Shown here: in pieces, positions 47,257 to 59,429 of the stretch
Position numbering within the stretch: the first letter of the stretch is position 1
Layout of the letters: every line of letters starts with the position of its first letter
NCBI RefSeq assembly: GCF_947179165.1
Contig: NC_077237.1
Location: forward strand, 66,714,023 to 66,778,022
Length of the DNA: 64,000 nucleotides
Source: Solanum dulcamara
Taxonomy: Eukaryota; Streptophyta; Magnoliopsida; Solanales; Solanaceae
Direction of reading: 5' to 3'
Program-made: the position numbers and the translations under genes
The notes under the pieces: generated by a model
Database searches by the model: none
Seen by the model: the letters and a program-made list of their open reading frames with translations, nothing else
Told to the model about the DNA's origin: nothing

Positions 47257-48484
47257 TGTAGACATCGAAATTTTGTAAGATTCTATAAAATGAGTCATAT
47301 TTCAATTAGGGTTTCTTGAAAGCTATTCTACATAAACCTTAATTCATGCCTATATAAAAGGTATTATATTCTCTTGAAAAAGCATCTCAAAAATTCTAGA
47401 AATTCATAGAATATTCATAAATATATCAAAATATGTCAAACTCTTATTGATAATCAAATAATTCAAGAAAAATCGCATCTCGAAAATTTCATAAATTCAT
47501 AAAATATTCATAAAGAGATCAATATAAGCCAAACTCTTCTTGATAATCAAATACTTCAAGAAGATCCACAAATCCTTTCTTCAAATTTTATTTGTGATTG
47601 CAATTTATTTTAAAATTATGTTTCTTCATATTTTATTTGTGATTGCAATTTATTTTTTATATTTTAAAATTGTGTTTCTTCATATTTTATTTATGATTGT
47701 AATTTATTTTTCATATTTTAAAATTATGTTTCTTCATATTTTATCTGTGATTGCAATTTATTTTTCATCACTTTAAAATTTATTGCAAACAAATTGGCAC
47801 GTTCAGTTGGACCAGATTTTTCCTTCATCTCTTCTCTCACAGATCAAATATGTAAATTGGAAGCCACAAAATCACAAAGGTTGACGAATTAGTACTTCAA
47901 GACTTGTCTTTGAGCTTCATCAAGTCTACACTCTGACAAGCCATGAATTAGGGGGCACTTGTAGACATCAAAATTTTGTAGGACTCTACAAAACAAGTCC
48001 TATTTCAGTTAGCATTTATTGAAGGCTACTCTACCTAAACCCTAATTCATGCCTATATAAAAGGTATTATATTCTTTTGAAAAGGCATCTCGAAAATTCC
48101 ACAAATTCATGCAATATTCATAAAGATAACAAAATATATTAAACTCTTTTTGATAATCAAATACTTCAAAAAGATCCGCACGTCAAAAATTCTATAAATT
48201 CATGAAATATTCATAGAGAGATCAATATATGTCAAACTCTTCTTGATAATCAAATAATTCAAGAAGATTCACAAATTCTTTCATGGAGATCAAGTTCAAA
48301 TCATCATGACTAGTTCGAGAAATACGCCACCAACGGTCATCTAATCATGGAGAAAAACTTAGGAGAGAAGTATCTACGAATAAATAGATTTGTATTCACA
48401 ATGTTTATCAATACAATTATGTTTCTTCATATTTTATTTGTGGTTGCAATTTATTTTTCATCTCTTTAAATTTTGTTTGCAACA
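47257..48484 (+). mobile_element. TRIM-like short LTR element A
   Basis: The two LTRs begin TGTAGACATCGAAATTTTGT (47257) and TGTAGACATCAAAATTTTGT (47960) and end GCAAACA/GCAACA (47791, 48484). The internal part is only 168 bp (47792-47959). It starts with AATTGGCACGTTCAG, like the post-LTR text of the gypsy element at 58960, and ends with a purine tract AATTAGGGGGCAC. No coding capacity. This layout is that of a terminal-repeat retrotransposon in miniature. Confidence 0.75.
47580..47775 (+). repeat. Four-fold tandem repeat of about 55-60 bp in the TRIM LTR
   Basis: The unit is approximately TTCTTCATATTTTATTTGTG plus ATTGCAATTTATTTTTCATA plus TTTTAAAATTATG. The partner LTR has a single unit near 48420. 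Confidence 0.8.
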
Positions 48485-49172
48485 AATTTTAAATAAATGA
48501 GAAAAAAATCAACCATATATCAAATCTGAAGAAACATAATTTTATTGATAAAAGTTGAAGGTACAAATTTTTTTGCCTCGATTCATCTCCCCTTAGATTT
48601 TCTCCATGATTCGTGGGTAGTTAGTGACGTAGTTCTTGAACTAGGAGATTTAGATTTGATCTCTCTATGAATATTCCATGAATTTGTGGAATATTCGAGA
48701 TGACTTTTCAAGGGAATATAATACCCTTTATATAAGCATTGATTAGGGTTTAGGGTAGAGTAGCCTCAAAGAAGCCTAACTGAAATAAGACTTGTCTTGT
48801 AGAGTCCTATAAAATTTTGATGTCTATAAAAGACCCCAACTTTATGGCTCATCAGAGTAGACTTGATGAAGTTCAAAGATGAGGCTTGAAGTACTCATTC
48901 TTCCACCTTTGCAATTTTGTGGCTTCAAATTTGCAAATTGATTTGTGAAAGAAGAGATGAAGGGCAGATTTGATTTCACTGGGCGTGCCAATTTATTTGC
49001 AACAAATTATAAATAAATAAATAATAAATCAATCATATATAAAATCTGAAGAAGCATATTTTTATTAATAAAAAGTGCGGGTAAAAATTTGTTTATCCCT
49101 TGATTCTTCTCTCTTTAGATTTTCTCCATGATTTGAGGTTGTTAGTAGCATATTTCTCGAACTAAAATTTAT
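48485..49172 (-). mobile_element. TRIM-like short LTR element B, inverted and truncated
   Basis: On the minus strand the 3' LTR runs 48828 to 48485 (TATAGACATCAAAATTTTAT). A short internal part of about 160 bp ends with a GGCACGCCCAGTG post-LTR motif near 48985. A partial 5' LTR lies at about 48990-49172 and is cut. It is the same family as element A and meets it LTR end to LTR end at 48484/48485. Confidence 0.7.
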
Positions 49173-49479
49173 AATCATTTAAAATTTATTAAATATAAAT
49201 TTATAAAATGATTCAAGTTATATTCAATTCATGATATATTAGTCCAAATAAATATTATGGATGAATATAATTGGGTTAATTATTTAAATTCAATAAATGT
49301 GGATTTAATTAAAATCAAAATCCAATGATTTGGGCCACAATTGATTAGCCCCACCTTGTCAAAGCCCAATACCCTCTCAACCTAGAGGCCCATTTTGGTG
49401 CCACATATCTGTGAGATCAAGAAAGATTTTGATGATTGATAAAAAGAGGAACAGATGAAAGAAACAGGTTGCTACGACA
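49173..49479 (+). repeat. Left part of a gypsy LTR interrupted by the copia element
   Basis: The phrases GATTTGGGCCACAATTGATT, AGCCCAATACCCTCTC and GGCCCATTTTGGTGCCACAT resemble the U3 of TGTAGACATC-type LTRs. The remainder of such an LTR is found at 58412-58959. This continuity is inferred from the text (CCACATG, then TGGCATGCCAAGTCAAAC); no clean target duplication is seen. Confidence 0.4.
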
Positions 49480-50421
49480 TGTTTCTTTCAGATCGAGTCC
49501 GACTGGGATAAGGAGAAAGTCAACCCACACGAAGCAAAAGTACTAAGGCGGTGGATGGAGCACGTTTATAACCTATTCAGTTGCGTAAAGTTTCCTTTCG
49601 TAAGAGGATTCCTACAAGGAAAGAGAAATAATAAAAGGACATCAACTCCAACTCAAAGTAGGAGAGGTCTTGCAAGTCTACAAGGAAAAGGAAGCAGTAA
49701 AAGGACACCAACTACAACTCAAAGAAGGAGAAGTCTTGCGTCTATAAATAAAGAAGGAGAAGTCTTGCGTCTATAAACATAGAGAGAATCAAGTAGAACG
49801 AATTCAAGTAAGAGAGAGTTCATATTTGAGAGAGCTCTAATTGAAGATTCGAGTGCAGCCAACGCAAGGAAATGAGATTGAAGAACCTGATCCATAAGCT
49901 TATGCTTTATAGTTCTTAAGTCAAGTTTTCTTGTAATACATTTTATCGAGTTGTATTTTAAACGCTTTATAGATCCAGTGAGTTATAAACTAGAGTAGGA
50001 ATATAGCTTTCAAGTTGGGCAACTTGAAGACTTGGTAACATAAACCTTGGGAGGTTTGTGTTGAAGTTTAGGGATCAGAATTAGTTCCTATTATTGCAAG
50101 AGTTGTAATCTGAATCCATAAGTTGAAGTTGTTTCAACAGTCACGGGTGATTGTTGATCATAGGAATTAGAGTTTATAATTCCTTAGGTTACATAGGTTT
50201 GTAATGTTAAATTGTTGAGGTTCAGAGTTTGGTGAAGTTGAAGTTAAAACCTACAAAGGTGTAGATCGTGTTTTTTTTACCCTTTTTGAGATGGAGTTTT
50301 CCATGATAAAGTACTGTGTTATTACTTTATTTTCTTTACATAAACATAGTCCTTATAATCTGCAAAGGAACAGATAGAATATACCTACTCCTTAGACAAA
50401 TCTGGGGTAAGAATTCCAACA
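49480..50421 (+). repeat. 5' LTR of the copia element
   Basis: 942 bp, starting TGTTTCTTTCAGATCG and ending GAATTCCAACA. It shares long stretches with 55364-55858 and 57961-58411, for example GTCCGACTGGGATAAGGA and CTGCAAAGGA near the end. Confidence 0.8.
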
Positions 50422-50422
50422 A

Positions 50423-50437
50423 TTGGTATTAGAGTAG
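50423..50437 (+). promoter_or_regulatory. Primer-binding site of the copia element
   Basis: TTGGTATTAGAGTAG is one or two changes from the initiator tRNA-Met complement TGGTATCAGAGC, two bases inside the LTR end. Confidence 0.7.
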
Positions 50438-50477
50438 TTATCTTAACAAGAGTTTGACAAATCATGGTAAGATCAGT

Positions 50478-52370
50478 ATGTATTCTGCACCTCCTCTTAG
50501 GCTGAGTGAAGGAAAATACATCAATAGGCCACCTCTATTTAATGGATAATACTACTCATGGTGGAAGGCTCAAATAGAGGACTTTCTTCAAGCTCAAGAT
50601 TATGAACTATGGATCAGAGTTACTGTCCACAAATCCCTATGATTAAGGATATTGAAGGAAACGACATCCCAAAGCCCAAGGCTCAATATATGGAATCTGA
50701 TTATAGTATGCTTGGGAAAAATGCTAAATCCAAGTGTATCATTGTATGTGGACTCAAAACTGATGAATTTAATCACATATATGGATATACCACTACAAAG
50801 AAAATATGGGACATGTTGGTCAATGTACATGAAGGAACTACTCAAGTTAGAAAATTCAGAATTGCCAAACTATGCACCGAATATGAAGCCTTCATGATGA
50901 AAAATGGGGAATCACTTCAGGATATGATCACAAGATTTACTACAGTGGTAAATGAACTTTGGAAAAAATATACACTATGGAGGAACAGATTGACAAGGTA
51001 CTCAGGACTCTACCTAGGTCATGGGAGATAAAAGTCACTGCAATCCGAGAAGCTAAGGATCTGACAAACATGACACTAGATGAGCTTGTAGGGAATCTAA
51101 AGACTTGTGAGATGAATGCTCATAACCCTAAAAGGAGCGAAGGAAGCAAAGATAAGAGCCTTGTCCTCAAGGCAACTGAAAGTGATGAATCTGATCTAGA
51201 TGATGAAGATATAGACCTGATTAGCTGGAACTTCAAGAAATTCTTCAAGAAGGGTATGTACTATGGAAAGAAACCTACACCAAATAAAGAAAATAACGTA
51301 GAAAAGGGACAAAATGGCGGATGCTATAAATGTGAAAAAATTGATCATCAAGTTAAAGATTGTCCTATGTGGGAAATAGAGTGGAGAAAAGAAATAGCTA
51401 AAAAGGAAAAGAGAGAGCTAGCAAGTAAAAGAAAGATGAAAGAGAAGGAAACTGGTAAGGCAATGTATGCTGCTTGGGAAACAGGTTTAGACTACACTGG
51501 TGAAGAAGCAGAAGACATTGCCCTGATGGCCATAGAGGACTCAAATCCTGAATCTAACTCGAAGCCTGGATATGAATTAGACACTGAAGAAAATGAGGTA
51601 AATTTTCTTGAACTTTGAGACAAACTCAAATTATTCTAAAAGAAAAACTATTTTCTCTAATTCTAACTTTCACAGACACTATTTCAGAATTGAATGACAA
51701 TAAAAATCAGTTGTTAGCCTCCATGACTAGTCTAAAATTTGAATACATTGACCTTGAGAAAATCAACACTGGTCTAAAGGAGGAAAACCAATTCCTACTG
51801 GAAAAGGTTCAACAACTTGATTCTAGTAATTTATCTGTCAAAACTAAAGTTTTGAAATTAAGTGTCATTGGCAAAGGAAAGGACAAGATCAATGGTGAAC
51901 AAATTAGTTGTGAACAAGATCTTAAGAGGCTTTAAAATAAACTATTTTCAGAAAAGGAATACTCTAGAAGACTGAATCATGAATTATCTATAACTAAATA
52001 TGAGCTTGAGAGGGAAAATAAATGGCCTCAGTCTTCCATGATTGTAACTCAACTCAGCAATAACACACATCGTATAAAAACTAGAATAGGTTTTGAAAAG
52101 AAAACGACAAACAAGACCTCTAATCTCTGTACAATATGCGGTAATATTGGTCATTCTATGGTCTCTTATCCCAAATCCAAAACCAACACAAACAAAAGGG
52201 CTGTCATAAAAAGAACAACCATAACTAAACCACATCAGAGGAACCGGTACGTGTAAAACAAAAAACCTAAAAATAACTTACCAAATTTGTTAAACAAAGA
52301 TCTTATTCATCCTTTAGATCAAAACAAAGGACCCAAGCTAGTCTGGGTTCCTAAATCTAACCTCTAAATT
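50478..52370 (+). pseudogene. Copia gag remnant (UBN2-type, zinc knuckle, coiled region)
   Basis: It starts MYSAPPLRLSEGKYINRPPL at 50478, with a stop at 50547 (FNG then TAA). WWKAQIEDFLQAQDYELWIR follows. A frame shift near 50625 leads into 140 open codons (50609-51031: MESDYSMLGKNAKSKCIIV, KIWDMLVNVHEGTTQV). A second shift near 50965 enters a 219-codon stretch (50959-51618) with a zinc knuckle CYKCEKIDHQVKDC around 51321-51362 and an acidic end. An asparagine/leucine-rich coiled-coil-like part follows (51615-51935). A second knuckle-like CTICGNIGH lies near 52130 and the end GPKLVWVPKSNL near 52335-52370. Gag forms the virus-like particle of the element. At least three breaks disable it. 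Confidence 0.8.
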
Positions 52371-52380
52371 TACAAGGAAA

Positions 52381-53345
52381 ATGAGAGGAAGCAAGCAACA
52401 TTGATACATAGATAGTGCTTTCTCAAGACAGATAGCTGAAAATAAGAGGAAACTCCTCTTACTTACAGAAGAAAAGGTTTGAATGATAACTATTTAGAGG
52501 TGAAAAAAATAGAAGGGGTCAAATCAAAAAGATTGCCTAAATAAGACGATGATGAATATTACAAAGGATCTCTGAATCAATTGTGTAGGAATAGGTGAAA
52601 CAACTATATCTCACCTATGGTGTATCTGACAGTGGCAAAGAAGCAAAAGTTATAGTCACCTTCTTCACTACAGCAACATAGTTAGGTTTGGAAGGAACAG
52701 GTACAACAGTGGAGAAAAAAATACATAGAGTGATGAATTGAATCTCTCTTATATCTCCTAACCAGTTTACATGATATGTTATTCAGTGTGGAGAAATATG
52801 CTATATTTCAAGAAAATTCTAAGGAACCTCACTTGAAGATAGTCAAAAGGAACCTAAGGTATTTAAAAGAAACAATTGACTTGGGGTGTGGTATCCAAAA
52901 GGTAGCAAACTTGAGCTTGTAGTCTAGGCAGATGCTGATTATGCAGGTTACTTGGTTAATAGAAAAATCACCACAACTATGACACACTTCTTGGGATCAA
53001 ATCTGATCTCTTGGGCAACAAAGAAGCAAAATTATGTGGCATTATATTCCTCCTATGCACAATTTCTCTAGATAAAACAACTCAAAAATTTTGGGGTGAA
53101 CATAGTGGTTTCCAATCATCTATGAAAGTATAAGTACTATCAACATGACCAAAATTCAGTTCAGCATAAGAGGGCAAAGCATATAGACACCAGACAACAT
53201 CGCTTAAGAATAATATGGAGAAGGGAAATCTCCATGAATTTCTATTGAACAAATAAGAAACTTTTGGATGTTTTTACTAAGGCATTGACAAGGGAACTCA
53301 TTGAAAGGAACAGGTTGGAACTGGGGATAATTAAGATCACACAAG
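52381..53345 (+). pseudogene. Copia pol remnant: protease start joined to RT tail and RNase H
   Basis: KQHWYIDSAFSRQ-like text near 52398-52440 is the protease start (usual YMDSGCSRHM). Integrase and most of RT are missing. From 52860 the RNase H region is readable in several frames: GVWYPKGSKLELV, ADADYAGYLVNRK (52929-52967), THFLGSNLISWATKKQNYVA, HKRAKHIDTRQH (53165-53205) and DVFTKALTRELIERNRLELG (53265-53324). Stops occur within nearly every segment. Confidence 0.75.
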
Positions 53346-55363
53346 TATCCCTCAGTGACTGACTAATGAACATTGTACATATTGCACTCTGATTTTAAGT
53401 TTATGCTCAGACTTGTACATTAAGTTGTATGTTCTTATACTGATTTTAAGTTTAAGCTACTCATGCACTATAGCAGGTATTGGCATCTATCACAGGACAA
53501 GGACTTAACAAAACTGGAGCAAAATTCATCTTTATCTAGAGATCTAAGGTATATGCACTACAATTGTTCATAATTAAATATAAAATCAATACACTTGAAC
53601 TTGTTCCCTCTACTTACCCAAGAAGCAATCATTCCTCCCCTGTGCTCTATTGGTTCCATTGTCTCTCCAAAAATTCAAAATGATCCCATCAAAACACGAC
53701 TCTTTTGGACAAAATTAGACAATATATCAAATTAGATCTCTACTCAAAATAAAACCTTTTCTCTCAAAGGACTCTCATTACTACCAAACGCCTATCTCAT
53801 TAAAAGTCCTTATTAGCTTCCTCTTACTCTGCCTCCATACCTCAAACCCTCATCTTCCATAAATTTCTTAATCAAGAAAACTTCTCTCTATCTTCTCAAT
53901 TTTGTTCTGAAAAATCATGGAAATAGTATTCTTTAAGGAACAGGTTTGCACTGATCAATTACTATATATGTTTATTATTGACATCCTTGGAGCTTCTCAA
54001 CTTGATGGTATCTTTGAGGTTGTGGCTGGGGTTGCCTCGTTGAATGACATCTTTGCTTTGGTGCATTATAAATTAGAGTTTGTGATGTGGAAAGTAGGTA
54101 GTATTGATTCTTAGGAGGAATTTGTACTTGGTGAGTCTAAAGATATTGAGGAAGTCACGGAGGATGCACTATGTAAGGGGGAACACTTTGGGGACCCTAC
54201 AGTTGAATAAAGTTTACCTTTAGGCTCAACTTAGGTGCATCTAGTGAGGGGGAATCAATAGGGGACCCCTCAGTTGAACATAGTTCTTCTATTGGAATCC
54301 ATTTAGATAGGGATCTAGGATTGATATCACAAATTATTATGGATGGTATTTCATCTAGTAGTATCACATCTAGGGAACAAGTTGGGTGAACATGCTCCTC
54401 TGCAAAGGATGATGCTGAAGTAAATTTGTTCCTTCTGTTGATCCTACTAAATTATAGATAAGGAGATTGTGGCTGCTAAAAGAAATATAAAGTGCAAAGG
54501 TGTGTATCTTTCAAAATGATCAAAGAAATTGGTCAAGAAATATGTTTCTCTCAAGATTTTGCTAAATCAAAGCTTGTCTATGAGCCTACTAATAGTAAAA
54601 GGTATGATTATAGGCGGAATTCTTCTGAATCTCTTAGATAAGAGGCACTCTTGATGCTCATACAACTAGGGTTGTGAACTTTAGTAAGCGGGAAGTACTT
54701 TGAGATAGGGTGATTAATAATTTTGGGTGTTGAAGATAAGTGAACTATTGGTTCTCCTGAAGGCACAAGTTTGATTGAACAATGAACTTTTGCTTCTCTT
54801 GAAGGCACATGGTTAATCGAACCATTTCCTTCAACATGATACTAAATGAAAAATAGGCAAAAATTGGAGTCATCTATTCCATTTACCAGGATGTCATGGA
54901 CCAACTCCATATGAACTATGGTCTTGAGCATGCAGGCCTATAAGAGAAAAATGCAAAGATCAAGGCTGAGCTTTCATAGACCAAGGCTGACTTTGAAACT
55001 AAGTTGATTGCTAAATTTTTTCAATTTTAAAGGCCTATTTAAGATGATTAAGAAGTATTCTCCCTCCTTATATCATGGTCCATCTTACTACCTAGTCACT
55101 CTAGCCTTTAACTTTCCAATATTTATTATTTTATCATAAGTGCTTGCTTTTATTTTTTAATTGTGATTACATTTGTGGTGCATATGCTTTTTGATTAATG
55201 TTAATGTTGGGTTTAGTTTCTGGCTCATGTCTATCTCCTATATTGGTGAAAATGCTTTGTTATAGTTAATTGAGTTCTTTATTTTATAGTGTTTGTGTAG
55301 GTGATAGCCCAGTGGCCATTAGTGTCGAATTTTCTTCTATTAGTGTGTTATATGCCTTCACAA
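53346..55363 (+). pseudogene. Copia 3' region with a decayed additional frame
   Basis: A frame from 53917 (65 codons, MEIVFFKEQVCTDQ) continues with stops to about 54640, including KKLVKKYVSLKILLNQS. SIRE-type elements often carry an additional open frame after pol, and this may be its remnant. I do not recognise a domain. From 54640 to 55363 I see only short fragments and no polypurine tract. Confidence 0.35.
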
Positions 55364-58300
55364 TGTTCCGTTTAGACCAAGTCCGACTGGGATAAGGATA
55401 AAGTCAACCCACATGAAGCAGAAGTACTAAGGTAGTAGATGGAGCACGTTTATGACCTGCCTAATTGCGTAAAGTTTCCTTTCTTAAGAGGATTCCTACA
55501 AGGAAAAAAAAATAATAAAAGGACATCGACTCCAACTCAAAGAAGGAGAGGTCTTACAAGTCTACAAGGAAAAGAAATCAATAAAAGGACACCAACTTCA
55601 ACTCAAAGAAGGAGAAGTCTTATGTCTATATATAAATAAAGGTTTTCATAAAGAACCTGGTGCACTTACATTGAGAGAATCAAGAAGAACGAATTCAAGT
55701 AAGAGAGAGTTCATATTTGAGAGAGTTCTAATTGAAGATTCGAGTGCAGCCAATGCAAGAAAACAAAATTAAAGAACCTGATCCATAAGTTTATGCTTTA
55801 TAGTTCTTAAGTCAAGTTTTCTTGTAAGTTTTATCGAGTTGTATTTTAAATTCTTTTTTGATCAACATTCCTCAAAATGCTCACAAGTGCCTTAAATATT
55901 CCTTGGGAATAGGCCACTTACGTAATGTGTTATCCTTAATATTTTTGGCAAATCCTAGTCCAGAATATCGATCAGGAGGTCCAAACTTACGGGAAAATGA
56001 TCTCGGTGAATTTTTAGGACCCGTATATTGAAAGATAGATTTTTGAAGAAACTGTGCACAACAGTAAAGTGCTCGGCAAGTCCGCATCGCGGATTTGCTC
56101 CTGTTCAGTGCAATTTTTCCCAAGTCAAAATTTGGCCAAAATCTTATTCGATCAAAATTAGCCTATGAGGGAACACTTCCGCGTCACAGACCTGGGCAGT
56201 GGTTTTTTTTCAGAATTTAATTTTTTTTAGAAAGGAAACTTTAGACTTTTTCCTAATGTTAGTTAATAAACCTAGATATTTTTAGGACCTAATTCAGCTC
56301 TATAAATTAACATAAACCTCTAATTCTATTCATTCTTCTACAATTCACTTTCTCAAATATTTCTGTTTCTACAAAAGACTCTCAAGGACTCCATTGAAGG
56401 CTTTAAGTAATTTCACTCAAAACCCTCAAGTTCTTCCAAATTATTTGATTTTCTCACTTAAGGTATTTGGGTATTGATTCATGAATTCTTTCATCCATGA
56501 AGCCCAATCAATTTCTCAAGTTTTCTATCAAATTAAAGTATGAAATTTTATGGGTATTATGATCTCTAGTCCAATTGCATGAATGATGATTCAAATTATG
56601 ATTATAAGTCTATTATGATACAAATTGATGGTTATTGCATTGAATTAAATAGTTTTTCTGTGAATTCTCCTATATTGATCTATAGTTCATGATGTAAATT
56701 ATAGACATTTTCAATTATACTTCCTAATTATATCATCTATATGAATTATGTATAGGTTGATAGAAAGTATATGATAATGCATATTTCCAAATAAATTTCA
56801 TGATTTTCAAGTCAATTGATTATGCAATTGAGTTTTACTCTAAGTTCAAGGTATGAATTTCATGCAAGCTATGAAGTAAGGTGACTTAGGGCCCTATGTG
56901 GTGACCTAAGACCTAACTATATGAATTATGCAAATATAATTTTAATGATGAAAGGAAAATTCTCACATTACAACTATGTTATTAAAATGAGCTGCTAAAT
57001 TATTTCAAACCTATGATCACTACTATGATATATTTAATTATGATTTCTATGCTATGTATGTATTCCGTGGGATTTGACTTAGCACCGAGTGAACTTGAGG
57101 TGGAAGCCCTACCAAAAGCCCTAGTAGAAACCTAATGTATCTTAAAGTACGTGCCACCATAGGTTGCCTTTATGGCCTAGCTATTAGATCCATATATAGC
57201 GTATATATGACCCGTCTAGCGGGGTAGAGTCTACCTTTGCAAGTAGATTTCCCCTTTTCTTTGTTGTATGGGGAGACAACGGATTCCATGTTATAGCTCA
57301 GATGGTCTTATTGTCGGTTATGTTTCCTATCCCACATATGTACGATATCATATGTATTTTCATGATCTCAATTATGCTTTTCAAATGCTTTGGTCATTAT
57401 GATTTTCTCATGAGTTTATTTATCTCATCTTATCATGTGTTTTACTTGACCATTGCATTCCATGATTTATGTTGCATGTCATGCACTCATACTTAGTACA
57501 TTCTAATGTACTAATTCATATTCTTTGCTTACATTGTCTCATAATATAGGGATTGAAATTGAATATCATATTCATCCTCGCGACTAGTTAAGCTTTTCCA
57601 TCCGACATTGTTTGTGGTGAGTCCTCATTTATCGGGGACAAGTCATCGAGTTGATTATTGTTTTCAAAGACTTTTGTTATGTTTTATATTGAAGGTGATC
57701 TAAGAACATGTCTTAACCCCCACCCATGCTCATGAGTAGAGTCATATAGTTGGACAAATGTTTTGATTCTATGTTGTCATGTGACATTCTTTATGTCATG
57801 TGACATTCTTCATTTACTATTCATGGTTTAGACTTCCTTATGATATTTTCACTTTTACTTTACCTTATGTATGCTTATGATATATATAATAGGCTTGGTT
57901 GGAGCCAGTTTGGGATTTCAATTACCGTGTCACATCTAGGCCCTAGGTCGGGTCGTGATAGATCTAGTGAGTTATAAATTGGAGTAGTAATATAGTTTTC
58001 AAGTTGGGCAACTTGAAAACTTGGTAACTTAAACCTTAGGAGGTCTGTGTTGATGTTTTGGGATTATTGTTTGTTCCTAGGTTTGCAAGAGTTGTAATCT
58101 GAATCCATAATTTAAAGTTGTTTCAATAGTCATGGGTGATTGTTGATTCATAAGAATTAGAGTTTATAACTCCTTAGGTTACATAGGTTTGTAATATTAA
58201 ATTGTTGAGGCTTAGAGTTTAGTGAGGTTGAAGTTAAATCCTATAGAGGTGTAGGTTGTGGTTTTTTACCCTTTATAAGCCAGAGTTTTCCACAATAAAG

Positions 58301-58411
58301 TACTGTGTTATTACTTTAATTTGTTTTACATAAACGTAGTCCTTATAATCTGCAAAGGATCAGATAGAATATACATGTTCCTTAGACAAATCTAGCATAA
58401 AAATTCCAATA
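55364..58411 (+). repeat. 3' LTR of the copia element, split by a solo LTR
   Basis: The parts 55364-55858 and 57961-58411 together match the 5' LTR. The break falls after GTATTTTAAATTCTTTTT and resumes at GATCTAGTGAGTTATAAA (GATCCAGTGAGTTATAAA in the 5' copy). It ends AAATTCCAATA. Confidence 0.75.
55859..57960 (+). mobile_element. Solo LTR of a gypsy element inside the copia LTR
   Basis: 2102 bp, starting TGATCAACATTCCTC and ending GGTCGGGTCGTGATA on the plus strand. Its right half resembles the plus-strand LTR 25179-27402: GCACCGAGTGAACTTGAGGT, GGTTGCCTTTATGGCCTAG and ATGTGACATTC-type text. No internal domain. The target duplication is not clear. Confidence 0.75.
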
Positions 58412-58959
58412 GTGTCAAATAATGTGGCATGCCAAGTCAAACAAATAATCCAATAGGATCATATCATGTGTCAAAATAACAACCCCACTTTGCTAAAGCC
58501 CAATATGTTATGTCACTTAAATTAAATTGGTCGAAGAGAAGCCTATTCTTATCACAACTCCTCTATTGTACAACTATAAATAAGGGTCCTTATAATTCAA
58601 AAAAGATACTAGAATTCAAATAAGAAGCCAGAGAGAGATCGTGGATCAAACGCCACATATTTCTCGATAAGCTACGAGTTCTATAATTCAATCACTCAAA
58701 CATTAAAATTCAAAAACAACACTAGATCAAACCCACCAAATTCAAGAACAAGCTCAAAAGCCCTTGAATTCAAGTATAAGTCAAGATCAAGTTCAAGATT
58801 CAAGATCAAGCTTACAAAGCCCTTGGATTTATATTTGAAAGGATGGATTAGGGGATTCATATAGGTTGTAGCACTTATATTTTGAAATCAAATACTATGA
58901 TTATTGTGATATTTCCAACCTTGATCATTATTTTCTCGATGCAAATTTTATTATCTACA
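58412..58959 (+). repeat. 3' part of a gypsy 5' LTR
   Basis: It contains a TATA-like CTATAAATAAGG at 58575 and ends TTATCTACA. The next bases AATTTTGGTACGCCTAGTGG (58960-58979) are the post-LTR motif also seen in TRIM-like elements A and B. It continues the segment at 49173-49479 across the copia insertion. Confidence 0.6.
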
Positions 58960-59429
58960 AATTTTGGTACGCCTAGTGGGACAATCTCTTCTTATCATCT
59001 CAACTTTTCAAGCATCAAAGAATATAAATATTTTTTCTAAGAAGATCAACTCCCAAACAACTTCCTCCAAGATTGGTGACTCTAAGTTCTCTTCCTGTAG
59101 AAGGAATCCTTGGTGTTATCTTTGGAAGTTTTGGAGTTGTCACAAGGATCTAGGCCACTATGCTGGGACAACAAGCACTTCAAGTGTAGTTCACATCAAC
59201 TCCTATTTTTGGGTCTTTAACTCCAAAAGGATTAAATTCCTCCACAAATGTTTCAGAAGGAGGAAGCAGTGTTTCTGAACAGATCAAGAAGACTTTAGAC
59301 TACTAGAGCACTCTGGTTAAAAAAACTCTACCACAAAGGAGAATCATGATTCAACCGGTAGATTCTCTCCACATGCACCACATAATCTGAGTCCATTAAA
59401 AATAAACTTACGCGATAATCCGTACTAAT

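Larger units (their letters stand above)
49480..58411 (+). mobile_element. Ty1/copia element (SIRE/Maximus-like), decayed
   Basis: The 5' LTR is 49480-50421, with primer site TTGGTATTAGAG directly after it (50423). Then come gag (50478-52370), a small protease relic, an RT tail and RNase H relic (52690-53340), a further decayed frame (53917-55020), and a 3' LTR 55364-58411 split by another solo LTR. Most of pol (integrase and the RT core) is deleted. Lineage is inferred from the long gag with coiled part and extra 3' region. Confidence 0.8.

Noticed and set aside
47540..47776. Plus-strand hydrophobic frame of 78 codons
   Set aside because: Translation of the 55-60 bp tandem repeat in the TRIM LTR.
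49480..58411. Target-site duplication for the copia element
   Set aside because: The 5 bases at each side (CGACA and GTGTC) do not match, so none is claimed.
58964..59278. Plus-strand frame of 104 codons after the gypsy LTR
   Set aside because: It lies in the element leader and is out of register with the gag text; repeated S/K-rich text without a family match.
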